Positions 1 through 6,114 are shown, numbered from the stretch's first letter. The stretch is 6,114 nucleotides of DNA from Rhizobiaceae bacterium UBA1291 (GCA_002307905.1 DBUL01000197.1:818-6931), one strand, 5' to 3'. Notes: a model not told the origin generated them from the sequence alone. Translations and numbers: made by a program.

Positions 1-1068
<1,068 letters not shown>

Positions 1069-1075
1069 ATCTTAA

Positions 1076-1082
1076 CCCCCTT
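1076..1082 (-). promoter_or_regulatory. nuoF ribosome binding site overlapping the nuoE stop
   Basis: The minus strand reads AAGGGGG, 7 bases before the nuoF ATG. Its AA belongs to the nuoE TAA stop codon (1081-1083), so a ribosome terminating on nuoE covers the nuoF initiation site. This supports coupling of the two NADH-module subunits that sit next to each other in the complex. Confidence 0.65.
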
Positions 1083-2253
1083 ACCGCGGCTTCTTGCCGA
1101 AGACCTTGATGTATTCGGCTTCACCGCCCTTGGCGAGCGCCTTGGCCTGCTTGACCCAGTCGTCGCGCTCGATGCGGCCTGCAAACTTCAAATAGCCGTC
1201 GACCCATTCGCGCTCGGCCTTCTTCCAGCCGGCGATCTGGGCAAAGGTGTAGATGCCGAGACCGTTGAGGATGCCTTCGATTTTCGGGCCAACGCCCGAG
1301 ATCATCTTGAGGTCGTCCGGCGTGGCCGGCTTCTCAACGGAGGCCGGACGGTTCTTGTCATCGAGCGAAGGCTGGGTGGCAACCTGTACCTTCGGCGCCT
1401 TGCCGGCGCCGTCGGCTGCCGCCGTCTCCGAAATCACTTCCTTGATCTCATCGCTGGCCGGCTTTGCGCTCTTGCGGGCCGGCTTCACGTCAGGACCGCC
1501 CGGGGTGGCAGACTTGCCGTCGGCCGGGGTTTTAAGTGTCGGATTGGTCTCGTCGGTGGTCGTCACTGGCTTGGCCGCATTCGCCGGCGGCACGGCTGCC
1601 GGTTCTGCTGGTTCGGTCTCAATTCTGGCCTTCGGCACGACGATCTCTTCCGTCAGCGTGGTCGGCCCACCGGCAGGCGCCGAATAGATACGATCGACCT
1701 GCGGCCCGGGCGTAATGTCGGACCCCTTGCCTGCCTGAAAACGGTCGATGATGTGCTCCAGCTGGGTCGGCGTCAGGTCCTCAAAACTATCCTTAAAGAT
1801 CATCACCATCGGCGCATTCACGCAGGCGCCCTGACATTCGACCTCTTCCCACGACAGCGTACCGTCGGCATTCAGCTCGAACGGATCGGCATGGATCTTC
1901 GACTTGCAGACCTTGATCAGATCCTCAGCGCCGCGCAGCATGCACGGCGTCGTGCCACAGACCTGCACGTGAGCGCGCGTGCCGACCGGCTTCAGCTGGA
2001 ACTGGGTGTAGAAGGTCGCCACTTCCAGCACTCGGATATAAGGCATGGAGAGCTTGTCGGCGACGAATTCGATCGCCGCTCGGGTGACCCAACCGTCCTG
2101 CTCCTGGGCGCGCATCAACAGCGGAATGACCGCCGACTGCTGCCGGCCTTCAGGATACTTGGCAATCGTTGCCTCGGCCCAGACTGCGTTCTCCTCGTTG
2201 AAGGAAAAGCCTGCCGGCTGGAATTGATCTTCGGCTAGTCGACGAACGGACAT
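1081..2253 (-). CDS. nuoE: NADH-quinone oxidoreductase subunit E (NuoE) with long C-terminal helix-hairpin-helix extension
   Basis: NuoE is the thioredoxin-fold [2Fe-2S] (cluster N1a) subunit of the NADH module of complex I. The classical domain covers about residues 15-175 of 390, with the ligand pattern C99-x4-C104-x35-C140-x3-C144 intact. The usual bacterial protein is about 160-220 residues. Here a Pro/Ala/Thr/Lys-rich, probably disordered linker (about 190-310) leads to a compact C-terminal domain (about 312-375) containing [16 protein letters not shown], a helix-hairpin-helix-type turn, then a Trp- and charge-rich helical part ([28 protein letters not shown]). Extended NuoE proteins are known in Rhizobiales; what the tail does is, to my knowledge, not established. 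A start at 2253 fits the GAGGAAG purine run at 2256-2262. It lies 19 bases after the small exported-protein gene and 12 bases before nuoF. Confidence 0.96.
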   Translation of the reverse strand: MSVRRLAEDQFQPAGFSFNEENAVWAEATIAKYPEGRQQSAVIPLLMRAQEQDGWVTRAAIEFVADKLSMPYIRVLEVATFYTQFQLKPVGTRAHVQVCGTTPCMLRGAEDLIKVCKSKIHADPFELNADGTLSWEEVECQGACVNAPMVMIFKDSFEDLTPTQLEHIIDRFQAGKGSDITPGPQVDRIYSAPAGGPTTLTEEIVVPKARIETEPAEPAAVPPANAAKPVTTTDETNPTLKTPADGKSATPGGPDVKPARKSAKPASDEIKEVISETAAADGAGKAPKVQVATQPSLDDKNRPASVEKPATPDDLKMISGVGPKIEGILNGLGIYTFAQIAGWKKAEREWVDGYLKFAGRIERDDWVKQAKALAKGGEAEYIKVFGKKPR

Positions 2254-2272
2254 TACTTCCTCACGCCTTGTC

Positions 2273-2515
2273 TCAGTTTATGGAACCACACCGCGAACTC
2301 GTCAGGGACGTGAATTCGCAGGCATAGGCCGAGTTGTCTTTCTGCAGGAACACGATCAGCTTGGAACCGTTGGAGACGGTGGACTTGATCTCGTAGCCCT
2401 GCTTGATGAGGTCCCCCATCGATGACGAGGAACTGCTGGACGACACACCCGAATCCTGCGCCTGCATATTGGCGGCGAAGAGCACGGCGGCGATCATCAG
2501 CAGCATGCGCGGCAT
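2273..2515 (-). CDS. small predicted exported protein with polyserine tract, embedded between nuoD and nuoE
   Basis: I recognise no named family in this 80-residue product. The N-terminus ([19 protein letters not shown]) looks like a Sec signal peptide, with likely cleavage near Ala19; there is no lipobox cysteine. Next comes a run of eight serines (residues 25-32), then a short folded-looking segment ([29 protein letters not shown]) with Cys66 and Cys76, which could form a disulfide in the periplasm. Its start codon shares one base with the nuoD stop (TGATG), and GAGG at 2526-2529 lies 10 bases upstream, so it is probably translated by coupling to nuoD. nuoE begins 19 bases after its stop. 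Similar small ORFs at this place in rhizobial nuo operons are my recollection, not something I can check. A role in complex I assembly or in the envelope is only a guess. The signal peptide could instead be an uncleaved membrane anchor. Confidence 0.8.
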   Translation of the reverse strand: MPRMLLMIAAVLFAANMQAQDSGVSSSSSSSSMGDLIKQGYEIKSTVSNGSKLIVFLQKDNSAYACEFTSLTSSRCGSIN

Positions 2516-3705
2516 CAGCGGTCAACCTCACCGAACACGATGTCGAGCGAGCCGAGGATCGCCGAAATGTCGGCGAGCTGGTGGCCGCGGCAAATGTAGT
2601 CCATCGCCTGGAGATGCGCGTAGCCTGGAGCGCGGATCTTGCAACGATAGGGCTTGTTGGTGCCATCCGAGACAAGATAGACGCCGAACTCGCCCTTCGG
2701 CGCCTCGACCGCGGCGTAAACCTCGCCTGCCGGAACATGGTAGCCTTCGGTGTAGAGCTTGAAGTGATGGATCAGTGCTTCCATCGAGCGCTTCATTTCG
2801 CCGCGCTTCGGCGGAACGACCTTGCCGTCAATCGAGGAGATCGGACCGGTCTTGGCATCACCCAGCAGACGATTCACGCACTGCTTCATGATCTTCACCG
2901 ATTCGCGCATTTCAAACATGCGGATCAGGTAGCGATCGTAGCAGTCGCCGTTCTTGCCGACCATGATGTCGAAGTCCATGTCGGCATAGCACTCGTAGGG
3001 CTGCGACTTGCGCAGGTCCCAGGCGCCGCCCGAACCGCGCACCATGACGCCGGAGAAGCCCCAGGCCCAGCAATCCTCAAGGCTGACGACGCCGATGTCG
3101 ACGTTGCGCTGCTTGAAAATGCGGTTGCCTGTCAGAAGAGCGTCGATATCATCGAGTTTGGCCGGGAACTCGTCGCACCACTTACCGATGTCCTCGACCA
3201 GTTGGTGCGGCAGGTCCTGGTGAATCCCGCCCGGACGGATGTAGGCCGAGTGCATGCGCGCGCCGCAGGCCCGCTCATAGAAAACCATCAGTTTTTCGCG
3301 TTCCTCGAAACCCCAGAGCGGCGGCGTCAAAGCGCCGACGTCCATCGCCTGGGTTGTGACGTTCAGAATGTGCGACAGGATACGGCCAATTTCCGAATAG
3401 AGCACACGGATCAGCTGACCGCGGATCGGGATTTCCACGCCAAGCAACTTTTCAACCGCCAGCGAATAGGCATGCTCCTGGTTCATCGGCGCGACGTAGT
3501 CGAGCCGGTCGAAATAGGGCAGCGCCTGCAGGTAGGTCTTGGTCTCGATCAGCTTTTCGGTGCCACGGTGCAGCAGGCCGATATGTGGATCGACGCGCTC
3601 GACGATCTCGCCGTCGAGCTCCAGCACGAGACGCAAAACGCCATGCGCCGCCGGATGCTGCGGGCCGAAGTTGATATTGAAATTGCGGACGTTGTGTTCA
3701 GTCAT
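2515..3705 (-). CDS. nuoD: NADH-quinone oxidoreductase subunit D (NuoD, 49 kDa type)
   Basis: NuoD is the hydrogenase-derived 49-kDa subunit of complex I that forms the quinone-binding cavity together with NuoB. The 396-residue length is typical for an unfused NuoD. The N-terminus [14 protein letters not shown] (about residues 9-22) is the conserved beta-hairpin beside the quinone site, with His17 and His21. [11 protein letters not shown] (44-54) is the core of the family signature, and [16 protein letters not shown] (65-80) contains Tyr70, which matches the quinone headgroup ligand (Tyr87 in Thermus numbering; both the His and the Tyr are offset by 17). The C-terminus [23 protein letters not shown] is the standard family ending. 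The start at 3705 has GGAAGG (3714-3719) 8 bases upstream. It begins 18 bases after nuoC and its TGA overlaps the ATG of the next gene by one base. Confidence 0.98.
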   Translation of the reverse strand: MTEHNVRNFNINFGPQHPAAHGVLRLVLELDGEIVERVDPHIGLLHRGTEKLIETKTYLQALPYFDRLDYVAPMNQEHAYSLAVEKLLGVEIPIRGQLIRVLYSEIGRILSHILNVTTQAMDVGALTPPLWGFEEREKLMVFYERACGARMHSAYIRPGGIHQDLPHQLVEDIGKWCDEFPAKLDDIDALLTGNRIFKQRNVDIGVVSLEDCWAWGFSGVMVRGSGGAWDLRKSQPYECYADMDFDIMVGKNGDCYDRYLIRMFEMRESVKIMKQCVNRLLGDAKTGPISSIDGKVVPPKRGEMKRSMEALIHHFKLYTEGYHVPAGEVYAAVEAPKGEFGVYLVSDGTNKPYRCKIRAPGYAHLQAMDYICRGHQLADISAILGSLDIVFGEVDR

Positions 3706-3723
3706 TGCGCTAACCTTCCGTCC

Positions 3724-4326
3724 TTACTTCGCCGCCTTCTCATCGCCCGGCAGCACGTAATCAGTGCCTTCCCAGGGCGAGAGGAAGTCGAAATTTCGGA
3801 ATTCCTGCTTGAGTTCGACCGGTTCGTAGACGACCCGCTTGGCGTTGTCGTCGTAGCGGACCTCGACGAAGCCGGTGGTCGGAAAATCCTTGCGCAGCGG
3901 GTGACCCTCGAAACCGTAGTCGGTGAGGATGCGGCGCAGGTCCGGATGGTCGGTGAACATGATGCCGTACATGTCCCAAGCCTCCCGCTCGAACCAGTCG
4001 GCGCCCGGGAAAACGGAACAGGCCGACGGAACCGGCTTGTCCTCGTTGGTCGCGACCTTGATGCGGATGCGAAGATTCTGGCGCGGCGACAGGAGGTGAT
4101 AGACCACATCGAAGCGGTCTTCACGTGTCGGGTAGTCGACGCCGCAGATGTCGATCAGGTTGAGGAACCCACACTGCACGTCATCGCGCAGGAAGGTCAG
4201 GAGCGCGATCACGTTTTCTGGGTTCGTCGTGAGACTCAGTTCGCCGTAACGCAGATCTGCAGAGGTGATGAGCGCACCGCGCACCTCGGAGAGGTAGGAT
4301 GCAAGCTCGTTCAGGGCTTCACTCAT
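3724..4326 (-). CDS. nuoC: NADH-quinone oxidoreductase subunit C (NuoC, 30 kDa type)
   Basis: NuoC is the 30-kDa connecting subunit of complex I. It carries no cofactor and packs against NuoD and NuoB in the hydrophilic arm. The product is 200 residues, usual for a separate NuoC; it is not fused to NuoD as in enterobacteria. The alpha/beta domain includes [28 protein letters not shown] (about 53-80). The family signature region runs about 112-149: [19 protein letters not shown] followed by [19 protein letters not shown], all intact. The C-terminal tail ([23 protein letters not shown]) is the segment that in this family contacts NuoD. The start at 4326 is supported by AAGGGA (4335-4340) 8 bases upstream, and the 18-base gaps to nuoB and nuoD place it in the same transcript. 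Confidence 0.98.
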   Translation of the reverse strand: MSEALNELASYLSEVRGALITSADLRYGELSLTTNPENVIALLTFLRDDVQCGFLNLIDICGVDYPTREDRFDVVYHLLSPRQNLRIRIKVATNEDKPVPSACSVFPGADWFEREAWDMYGIMFTDHPDLRRILTDYGFEGHPLRKDFPTTGFVEVRYDDNAKRVVYEPVELKQEFRNFDFLSPWEGTDYVLPGDEKAAK

Positions 4327-4344
4327 TTGTCTCGTCCCTTCGCC

Positions 4345-4926
4345 TTACCGTTCGATGGTGCCGGTGCGGCGGATCTTCTTCTGCAGCAGAAGTACGCCGT
4401 AAAGCAGCGCCTCTGCCGTCGGCGGACAGCCCGGCACATAGATGTCGACCGGCACGACGCGGTCACAGCCGCGCACGACGGAATAGGAATAGTGATAATA
4501 GCCGCCGCCGTTGGCGCAGGAGCCCATCGAGATGACGTAGCGCGGCTCAGGCATCTGGTCGTAGACTTTGCGGAGTGCAGGCGCCATCTTGTTGGTCAGC
4601 GTGCCGGCGACGATCATCACGTCGGACTGGCGCGGCGAAGCGCGCGGCGCAAAACCGAAGCGCTCAACGTCGTAACGCGGCATGGAAAGCTGCATCATCT
4701 CGACTGCACAGCAGGCAAGACCAAAGGTCATCCACATCAGCGAGCCGGTGCGCGCCCAGTTGATCAGCTCATCGGTCGAGGTAACGAGAAAGCCCTTGTC
4801 GGCGAGCTCGTTGTTGATCTCGCCGAAGAAGGCATCGTCAGATCCGATCGGCTTGCCGGTATTGGGATCAATGATTCCCTTGGGCTGCGGCGCAACCAGC
4901 GTCGTGTTGGACTGGCTCACTCCCAT
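4345..4926 (-). CDS. nuoB: NADH-quinone oxidoreductase subunit B (NuoB, PSST type)
   Basis: NuoB carries [4Fe-4S] cluster N2, the last electron carrier before quinone in complex I, and with NuoD builds the quinone pocket. With the start chosen here it is 193 residues. The N2 ligands are intact: the unusual adjacent pair C72-C73 ([12 protein letters not shown]), C137 ([12 protein letters not shown]) and C167 ([13 protein letters not shown]). [19 protein letters not shown] (about 84-102) is the conserved loop next to the quinone and ends the region expected near the membrane. An in-frame ATG seven codons upstream (4947) would add MEEGGTR, but it lacks a ribosome binding site, whereas AAGGGGG sits 7 bases before the ATG at 4926, and MGVxQ-type beginnings are what I recall for rhizobial NuoB. 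The gene overlaps the end of nuoA by 10 bases, so the two are probably translationally coupled. Confidence 0.97.
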   Translation of the reverse strand: MGVSQSNTTLVAPQPKGIIDPNTGKPIGSDDAFFGEINNELADKGFLVTSTDELINWARTGSLMWMTFGLACCAVEMMQLSMPRYDVERFGFAPRASPRQSDVMIVAGTLTNKMAPALRKVYDQMPEPRYVISMGSCANGGGYYHYSYSVVRGCDRVVPVDIYVPGCPPTAEALLYGVLLLQKKIRRTGTIER

Positions 4927-5282
4927 TCGAGTGCCCCCTTCTTCCATTCATAGATAAAGCCGATGGTCAGCACAGCGAGGAACACCATCATGGACCAAAA
5001 GCCGAACCAGCCGATTTCACCGAACGATACCGCCCAGGGGAAGAGGAAAGCGACTTCGAGGTCGAAGATGATGAAGAGGATCGACACCAGGTAGAAGCGG
5101 ATGTCGAATTTCATGCGCGCATCGTCAAAAGCGTTGAAGCCGCATTCGTAGGCCGAGAGCTTTTCCGAGTCGGGCGCCTTGAAGGCAACGGCGAACGGCG
5201 CGATCAGCAGCGCCAGGCCGATGACGAGGGCAATACCGATGAAAATGGCAATCGGAAGATAGGAACTGAGCAGTTCAGTCAT
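4917..5282 (-). CDS. nuoA: NADH-quinone oxidoreductase subunit A (NuoA), first gene of the operon
   Basis: NuoA is a small membrane-arm subunit of complex I next to NuoH at the junction with the peripheral arm. At 121 residues it has the usual length and three hydrophobic segments (about residues 8-33, 62-84 and 93-112). The loop [30 protein letters not shown] contains Cys47, the residue exposed by the active/deactive transition in mitochondrial ND3. [11 protein letters not shown] (73-83) carries the conserved acidic pair Asp74 and Glu76. Three ATGs compete: 5291, 5285 and 5282. The only Shine-Dalgarno-like run (AGGG, 5292-5295) abuts the first ATG and so cannot serve it; it fits 5285 (6 bases) or 5282 (9 bases). 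I chose 5282 because MTELL is the usual family beginning. Its end overlaps nuoB by 10 bases. Confidence 0.95.
   Translation of the reverse strand: MTELLSSYLPIAIFIGIALVIGLALLIAPFAVAFKAPDSEKLSAYECGFNAFDDARMKFDIRFYLVSILFIIFDLEVAFLFPWAVSFGEIGWFGFWSMMVFLAVLTIGFIYEWKKGALEWE
4934..4944 (-). promoter_or_regulatory. nuoB ribosome binding site inside nuoA
   Basis: On the minus strand this reads GAAGAAGGGGG, ending 7 bases before the ATG at 4926. It lies within the last codons of nuoA, and it decides the nuoB start in favour of 4926 over 4947, because the upstream ATG has only TTTATCTATGA before it. Confidence 0.7.
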
Positions 5283-5305
5283 CATGTCCATCCCTGCTTG
5301 CAGCG

Positions 5306-5321
5306 AATGCCGGGCGGCATT
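5306..5321 (-). promoter_or_regulatory. hairpin in the nuo operon leader
   Basis: AATGCCG-CC-CGGCATT on the minus strand is a perfect 7-base inverted repeat. In RNA it would close as six pairs with a GCCC loop. It ends 10 bases before the AGGG ribosome binding site and about 24 bases before the nuoA start. No U-run follows, so it is not a classical terminator. It could stabilise the 5' end of the long mRNA or affect initiation; the role is inferred. Confidence 0.5.
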
Positions 5322-5367
5322 TCGGGCACAAGGCCAACAAGCCGAAAAGAGTGTTGCAACGAGCCGT

Positions 5368-5396
5368 GGTTAGCGCAGCCGGCCCGGTTGCGCAAG
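5368..5396 (-). promoter_or_regulatory. candidate nuo operon promoter (weak)
   Basis: On the minus strand CTTGCG (5391-5396) is followed after 17 bases by CTAACC (5368-5373). Compared with the alphaproteobacterial housekeeping consensus CTTGAC-N17-CTATAT this is 4 of 6 and 3 of 6 matches, so the call is weak. It would give a leader of about 80 bases carrying the 5306-5321 hairpin. Read-through from the upstream tRNA-Asp genes is an alternative source of nuo mRNA. Confidence 0.3.
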
Positions 5397-5402
5397 ACCG
5401 AC

Positions 5403-5420
5403 ATCGGGCTTTTACCCGAT
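5403..5420. repeat. inverted repeat ATCGGG-N6-CCCGAT
   Basis: This is a perfect 6-base inverted repeat with a 6-base centre (CTTTTA on the plus strand), just upstream of the candidate nuo promoter -35 element. It could be an operator, or a weak hairpin downstream of the tRNA-Asp genes. No T-run follows it on either strand, so I do not call it a terminator. Confidence 0.35.
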
Positions 5421-5431
5421 ACCGCGATGAC

Positions 5432-5447
5432 TTTATCAGCCGATAAA
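5432..5447. repeat. inverted repeat TTTATC-N4-GATAAA
   Basis: This is a perfect AT-rich 6-base inverted repeat with centre AGCC, in the space between tRNA-Asp and nuoA. Its size and symmetry resemble a binding site for a dimeric regulator (for example a redox or oxygen regulator), but it matches no consensus I can assert. Fnr/FixK-type sites would be TTGAT-N4-ATCAA, which this is not. Confidence 0.35.
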
Positions 5448-5515
5448 AACCCTGTCGCGCGCAATCGTTACATTATGATCGTGCGGCGCAACAATACACT
5501 AGTCGAAGGGGGAAT

Positions 5516-5598
5516 GAATGGCGCGAGTGACGGGGCTCGAACCCGCGACCTCCGGCGTGACAGGCCGGCACTCTAACCGACTGAGCTACACCCGCGCA
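5516..5598. repeat. tandem duplication unit A (tRNA-Asp copy)
   Basis: These 83 bases match 5672-5754 with one mismatch, at a period of 156 bases. Identity stops three bases outside the tRNA on each side, so the spacers are not conserved. Either the duplication is old and the spacers have diverged, or gene conversion keeps only the tRNA bodies alike. Confidence 0.8.
5519..5595 (-). tRNA. tRNA-Asp (anticodon GUC), promoter-distal copy
   Basis: The 77-base cloverleaf on the minus strand is complete. The acceptor GCGGGTG pairs with CACTCGC (one G-U), followed by T8, A9 and D-stem GCTC. The anticodon stem is CCGGC/GCCGG around loop CTGTCAC with anticodon GTC at 34-36. The T-arm is GCGGG-TTCGAGC-CCCGT. 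Discriminator G73 is the aspartate identity base, and CCA is encoded in the DNA (5519-5521). It differs from the other copy by one D-loop base (position 5579). It is probably transcribed with that copy from the promoter near 5840. Confidence 0.97.
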
Positions 5599-5602
5599 CG
5601 AT

Positions 5603-5622
5603 GGATCACCGAGAGGCGATCC
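5603..5622 (-). ncRNA. hairpin in the spacer just upstream of the distal tRNA-Asp
   Basis: The minus strand reads GGATCGCC-TCTC-GGTGATCC, an 8-pair stem with one G-U pair. It ends 7 bases before G1 of the tRNA at 5595. In the tandem precursor it would sit between the two tRNAs, where nucleases must separate them. A processing role is inferred. Confidence 0.4.
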
Positions 5623-5671
5623 GACCCTTGTTCGCCGCCCCGAGGAGCATGACAACAAGGAAGAAATTTGA

Positions 5672-5754
5672 GAATGGCGCGAGTGACGGGGCTCGAACCC
5701 GCGACCTCCGGCGTGACAGGCCGGCACTCTAACCAACTGAGCTACACCCGCGCA
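5672..5754. repeat. tandem duplication unit B (tRNA-Asp copy)
   Basis: Second unit of the pair, matching 5516-5598 with one mismatch at 5735. Both units keep GAA after the CCA and TGC before G1 in minus-strand reading. Confidence 0.8.
5675..5751 (-). tRNA. tRNA-Asp (anticodon GUC), promoter-proximal copy
   Basis: This has the same cloverleaf as the copy at 5519-5595, with anticodon GTC, G73 and encoded CCA (5675-5677). The single difference is T instead of C in the D-loop (plus-strand A at 5735 versus G at 5579), which should not affect folding or charging. It is the first of the tandem pair in the direction of transcription, about 57 bases from the predicted transcription start. Confidence 0.97.
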
Positions 5755-5765
5755 TTTCTCAAACA

Positions 5766-5781
5766 GAAGCGTCGCCGCTTC
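5766..5781 (-). ncRNA. GNRA-capped hairpin in the proximal tRNA-Asp leader
   Basis: GAAGCG-GCGA-CGCTTC on the minus strand is a perfect 6-pair stem with a GCGA (GNRA) tetraloop, ending 14 bases before G1 of the tRNA at 5751. Such loops are unusually stable, so the leader is likely folded before RNase P cleavage. Confidence 0.45.
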
Positions 5782-5814
5782 GTTACGATCGGCTGGGCCG
5801 TTCGATGAGCGGCT

Positions 5815-5843
5815 AACTAAGGGGTTCGCTTATTGGTGTCAAG
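5815..5843 (-). promoter_or_regulatory. candidate promoter for the tandem tRNA-Asp genes
   Basis: On the minus strand CTTGAC (5838-5843) is a perfect alphaproteobacterial -35 element. After 17 bases comes TTAGTT (5815-5820), or CTTAGT at spacing 16, a modest -10. Initiation would fall near 5808, giving a leader of about 57 bases before the first tRNA-Asp. The -35 match and the position make this the best promoter call in the window. Confidence 0.55.
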
Positions 5844-5989
5844 CGCGATCGAAGACAATTCCATGGAGGACCGAATTTTGTTCGCCGCGGTCCGTGGGAT
5901 CCCATCGCGACAGCGGAAGACCACCCCCTCCCCAACCCAAAGCGAAAAGCCAGCAAAGCCGGGGCCCGTTGCCGGAATTCGTCCCCCAC

Positions 5990-6041
5990 TCGGCAAAAAA
6001 ATCAAAAAATCTTCATAAATACTCTTGCGGATTTTTGCCGA
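5990..6041. repeat. 10-base inverted repeat flanking the A-tracts
   Basis: TCGGCAAAAA (5990-5999) and TTTTTGCCGA (6032-6041) are perfect reverse complements, separated by 32 bases that contain AT-rich DNA and the -35 element. The right arm lies inside the promoter spacer and forms the centre of a second inverted repeat. Confidence 0.6.
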
Positions 6042-6052
6042 TCCGCATAGAT
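6024..6052 (+). promoter_or_regulatory. candidate promoter for the plus-strand tRNA
   Basis: CTTGCG (6024-6029) and ATAGAT (6047-6052) are separated by exactly 17 bases; each matches the alphaproteobacterial consensus at 4 of 6 positions. Initiation would be near 6059, about 35 bases before the tRNA. Two A-tracts (5995-6001 and 6004-6009) lie upstream in the position of an UP element. The spacer contains an inverted repeat. Confidence 0.5.
6026..6047. repeat. 7-base inverted repeat within the tRNA promoter
   Basis: TGCGGAT (6026-6032) and ATCCGCA (6041-6047) are perfect reverse complements around an 8-base centre TTTTGCCG. The dyad fills the spacer between the candidate -35 and -10 elements and touches both, as an operator would. 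Confidence 0.5.
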
Positions 6053-6069
6053 CACGGCCACCGACGCAA

Positions 6070-6082
6070 CGGGCATCGCCCG
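6070..6082 (+). ncRNA. leader hairpin before the plus-strand tRNA, containing an acceptor-strand mimic
   Basis: CGGGC-ATC-GCCCG is a perfect 5-pair stem with a 3-base loop, ending 11 bases before the tRNA. Its ATCGCCC (6075-6081) is the exact complement of the tRNA acceptor 5' strand GGGCGAT (6094-6100), so the leader can fold on itself or pair with the tRNA. Confidence 0.45.
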
Positions 6083-6093
6083 ACACTGCGGAA

Positions 6094-6114
6094 GGGCGAT
6101 TAGCTCAGTTGGTA
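6094..6114 (+). tRNA. partial tRNA, probably tRNA-Val, cut by the window end
   Basis: The 21 bases visible are acceptor GGGCGAT, T8, A9, D-stem GCTC and D-loop AGTTGGTA. This is a normal tRNA 5' part on the plus strand. The anticodon lies outside the window. The beginning resembles rhizobial tRNA-Val(UAC) from memory; other isoacceptors cannot be excluded. That it is a tRNA is close to certain, its identity is moderate. Confidence 0.8.

Larger units (their letters stand above)
5752..6093. other. non-coding region between divergent tRNA transcription units
   Basis: No convincing gene lies here. Open frames of 60-90 codons exist on both strands, but they lack ribosome binding sites, run through the promoters, and show low-complexity translations. 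From left to right it holds the tRNA-Asp leader and its hairpin, the tRNA-Asp promoter, a perfect 10-base palindrome TGGGATCCCA (5895-5904), a C/A-rich stretch around 5920-5945 with no visible function, A-tracts (5995-6009), and the promoter and leader of the plus-strand tRNA. Confidence 0.7.

Noticed and set aside
2422..4953. An 843-codon open frame on the plus strand, opposite nuoD, nuoC and nuoB
   Set aside because: It spans three independently certain genes and their gaps, has no ribosome binding site or recognisable domain, and is best explained as a codon-bias shadow.
5472..5477. CATAAT on the minus strand as a -10 element for nuo
   Set aside because: It is a good -10 hexamer but has no acceptable -35 at 16-18 bases (AGTGTA at 17).
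5473..5736. An 87-codon minus-strand frame through both tRNA-Asp genes
   Set aside because: Its translation repeats the same tRNA-derived peptide (VRVPACHAGGRGFEPRHS) twice, a well-known spurious prediction over tRNA genes.
5628..5888. Direct repeat TTGTTCGCCGC at 5628-5638 and 5878-5888
   Set aside because: An 11-base match with no conserved flanks or positional relation to the genes; plausible by chance in GC-rich DNA. It does not look like attachment sites, since nothing mobile lies between.
5895..5904. Perfect palindrome TGGGATCCCA
   Set aside because: Ten bases is short, it is not aligned with either promoter, and it has no second copy in the window, so I do not call it an operator.
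5990..6018. T-runs on the minus strand as a Rho-independent terminator
   Set aside because: The hairpin that would precede them (6026-6047) is about 17-24 bases away, and no minus-strand gene lies upstream within the window; the A-tracts fit an UP element for the plus-strand tRNA better.
5817..6086. Overlapping short open frames on both strands of the tRNA-tRNA intergenic region
   Set aside because: They run through both predicted tRNA promoters, have no ribosome binding site, and their translations show no folded-domain or signal pattern.

Overview
The window is a housekeeping region of an alphaproteobacterium, most likely a member of the Rhizobiaceae (Rhizobium, Sinorhizobium/Ensifer or Agrobacterium type). 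The evidence is the GC-rich coding style, NuoA/B/C/D/F sequences of the alphaproteobacterial and mitochondrial-like type, a NuoE with a long C-terminal extension ending in a helix-hairpin-helix-like domain, and alphaproteobacterial CTTGAC-type promoter elements. I cannot name the species from sequence alone.

Layout. Positions 1-5282 hold the front half of a respiratory complex I (NADH:quinone oxidoreductase) operon, all on the minus strand and so read from right to left: nuoA, nuoB, nuoC, nuoD, a small gene for a predicted exported protein, nuoE, and nuoF, which runs off the left edge. The genes are tightly packed: nuoA/nuoB overlap by 10 bases, gaps of 18 bases separate B/C and C/D, nuoD and the small gene share a TGATG stop-start, and gaps of 19 and 12 bases follow. 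Most starts are preceded by a purine-rich ribosome binding site, and two of these sit inside or across the end of the upstream gene. The pattern indicates one polycistronic mRNA with translational coupling. Positions 5283-5518 hold the operon leader, with a strong hairpin, a weak candidate promoter and two further inverted repeats. Positions 5519-5751 hold two nearly identical tRNA-Asp(GUC) genes in tandem on the minus strand, with encoded CCA ends, driven from a candidate CTTGAC promoter near 5840. Positions 5752-6093 are non-coding and lie between divergent tRNA promoters. The window ends inside a plus-strand tRNA gene, probably tRNA-Val.

Function. NuoE and NuoF belong to the NADH-oxidising module (FMN and the first Fe-S clusters). 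NuoB, NuoC and NuoD form the connecting quinone module with cluster N2, and NuoA is part of the membrane arm. The remaining subunits would lie beyond the left edge. The gene between nuoD and nuoE encodes an unrelated-looking 80-residue exported protein with an eight-serine tract and two cysteines. Together with the NuoE extension it is the least understood coding content here.

I see no mobile element, CRISPR array, phage gene or accessory cassette. The unexplained content is modest: the small exported protein, the NuoE tail, hairpins placed just upstream of all three tRNAs, an acceptor-stem mimic in the tRNA-Val leader, and nested inverted repeats over the tRNA-Val promoter.
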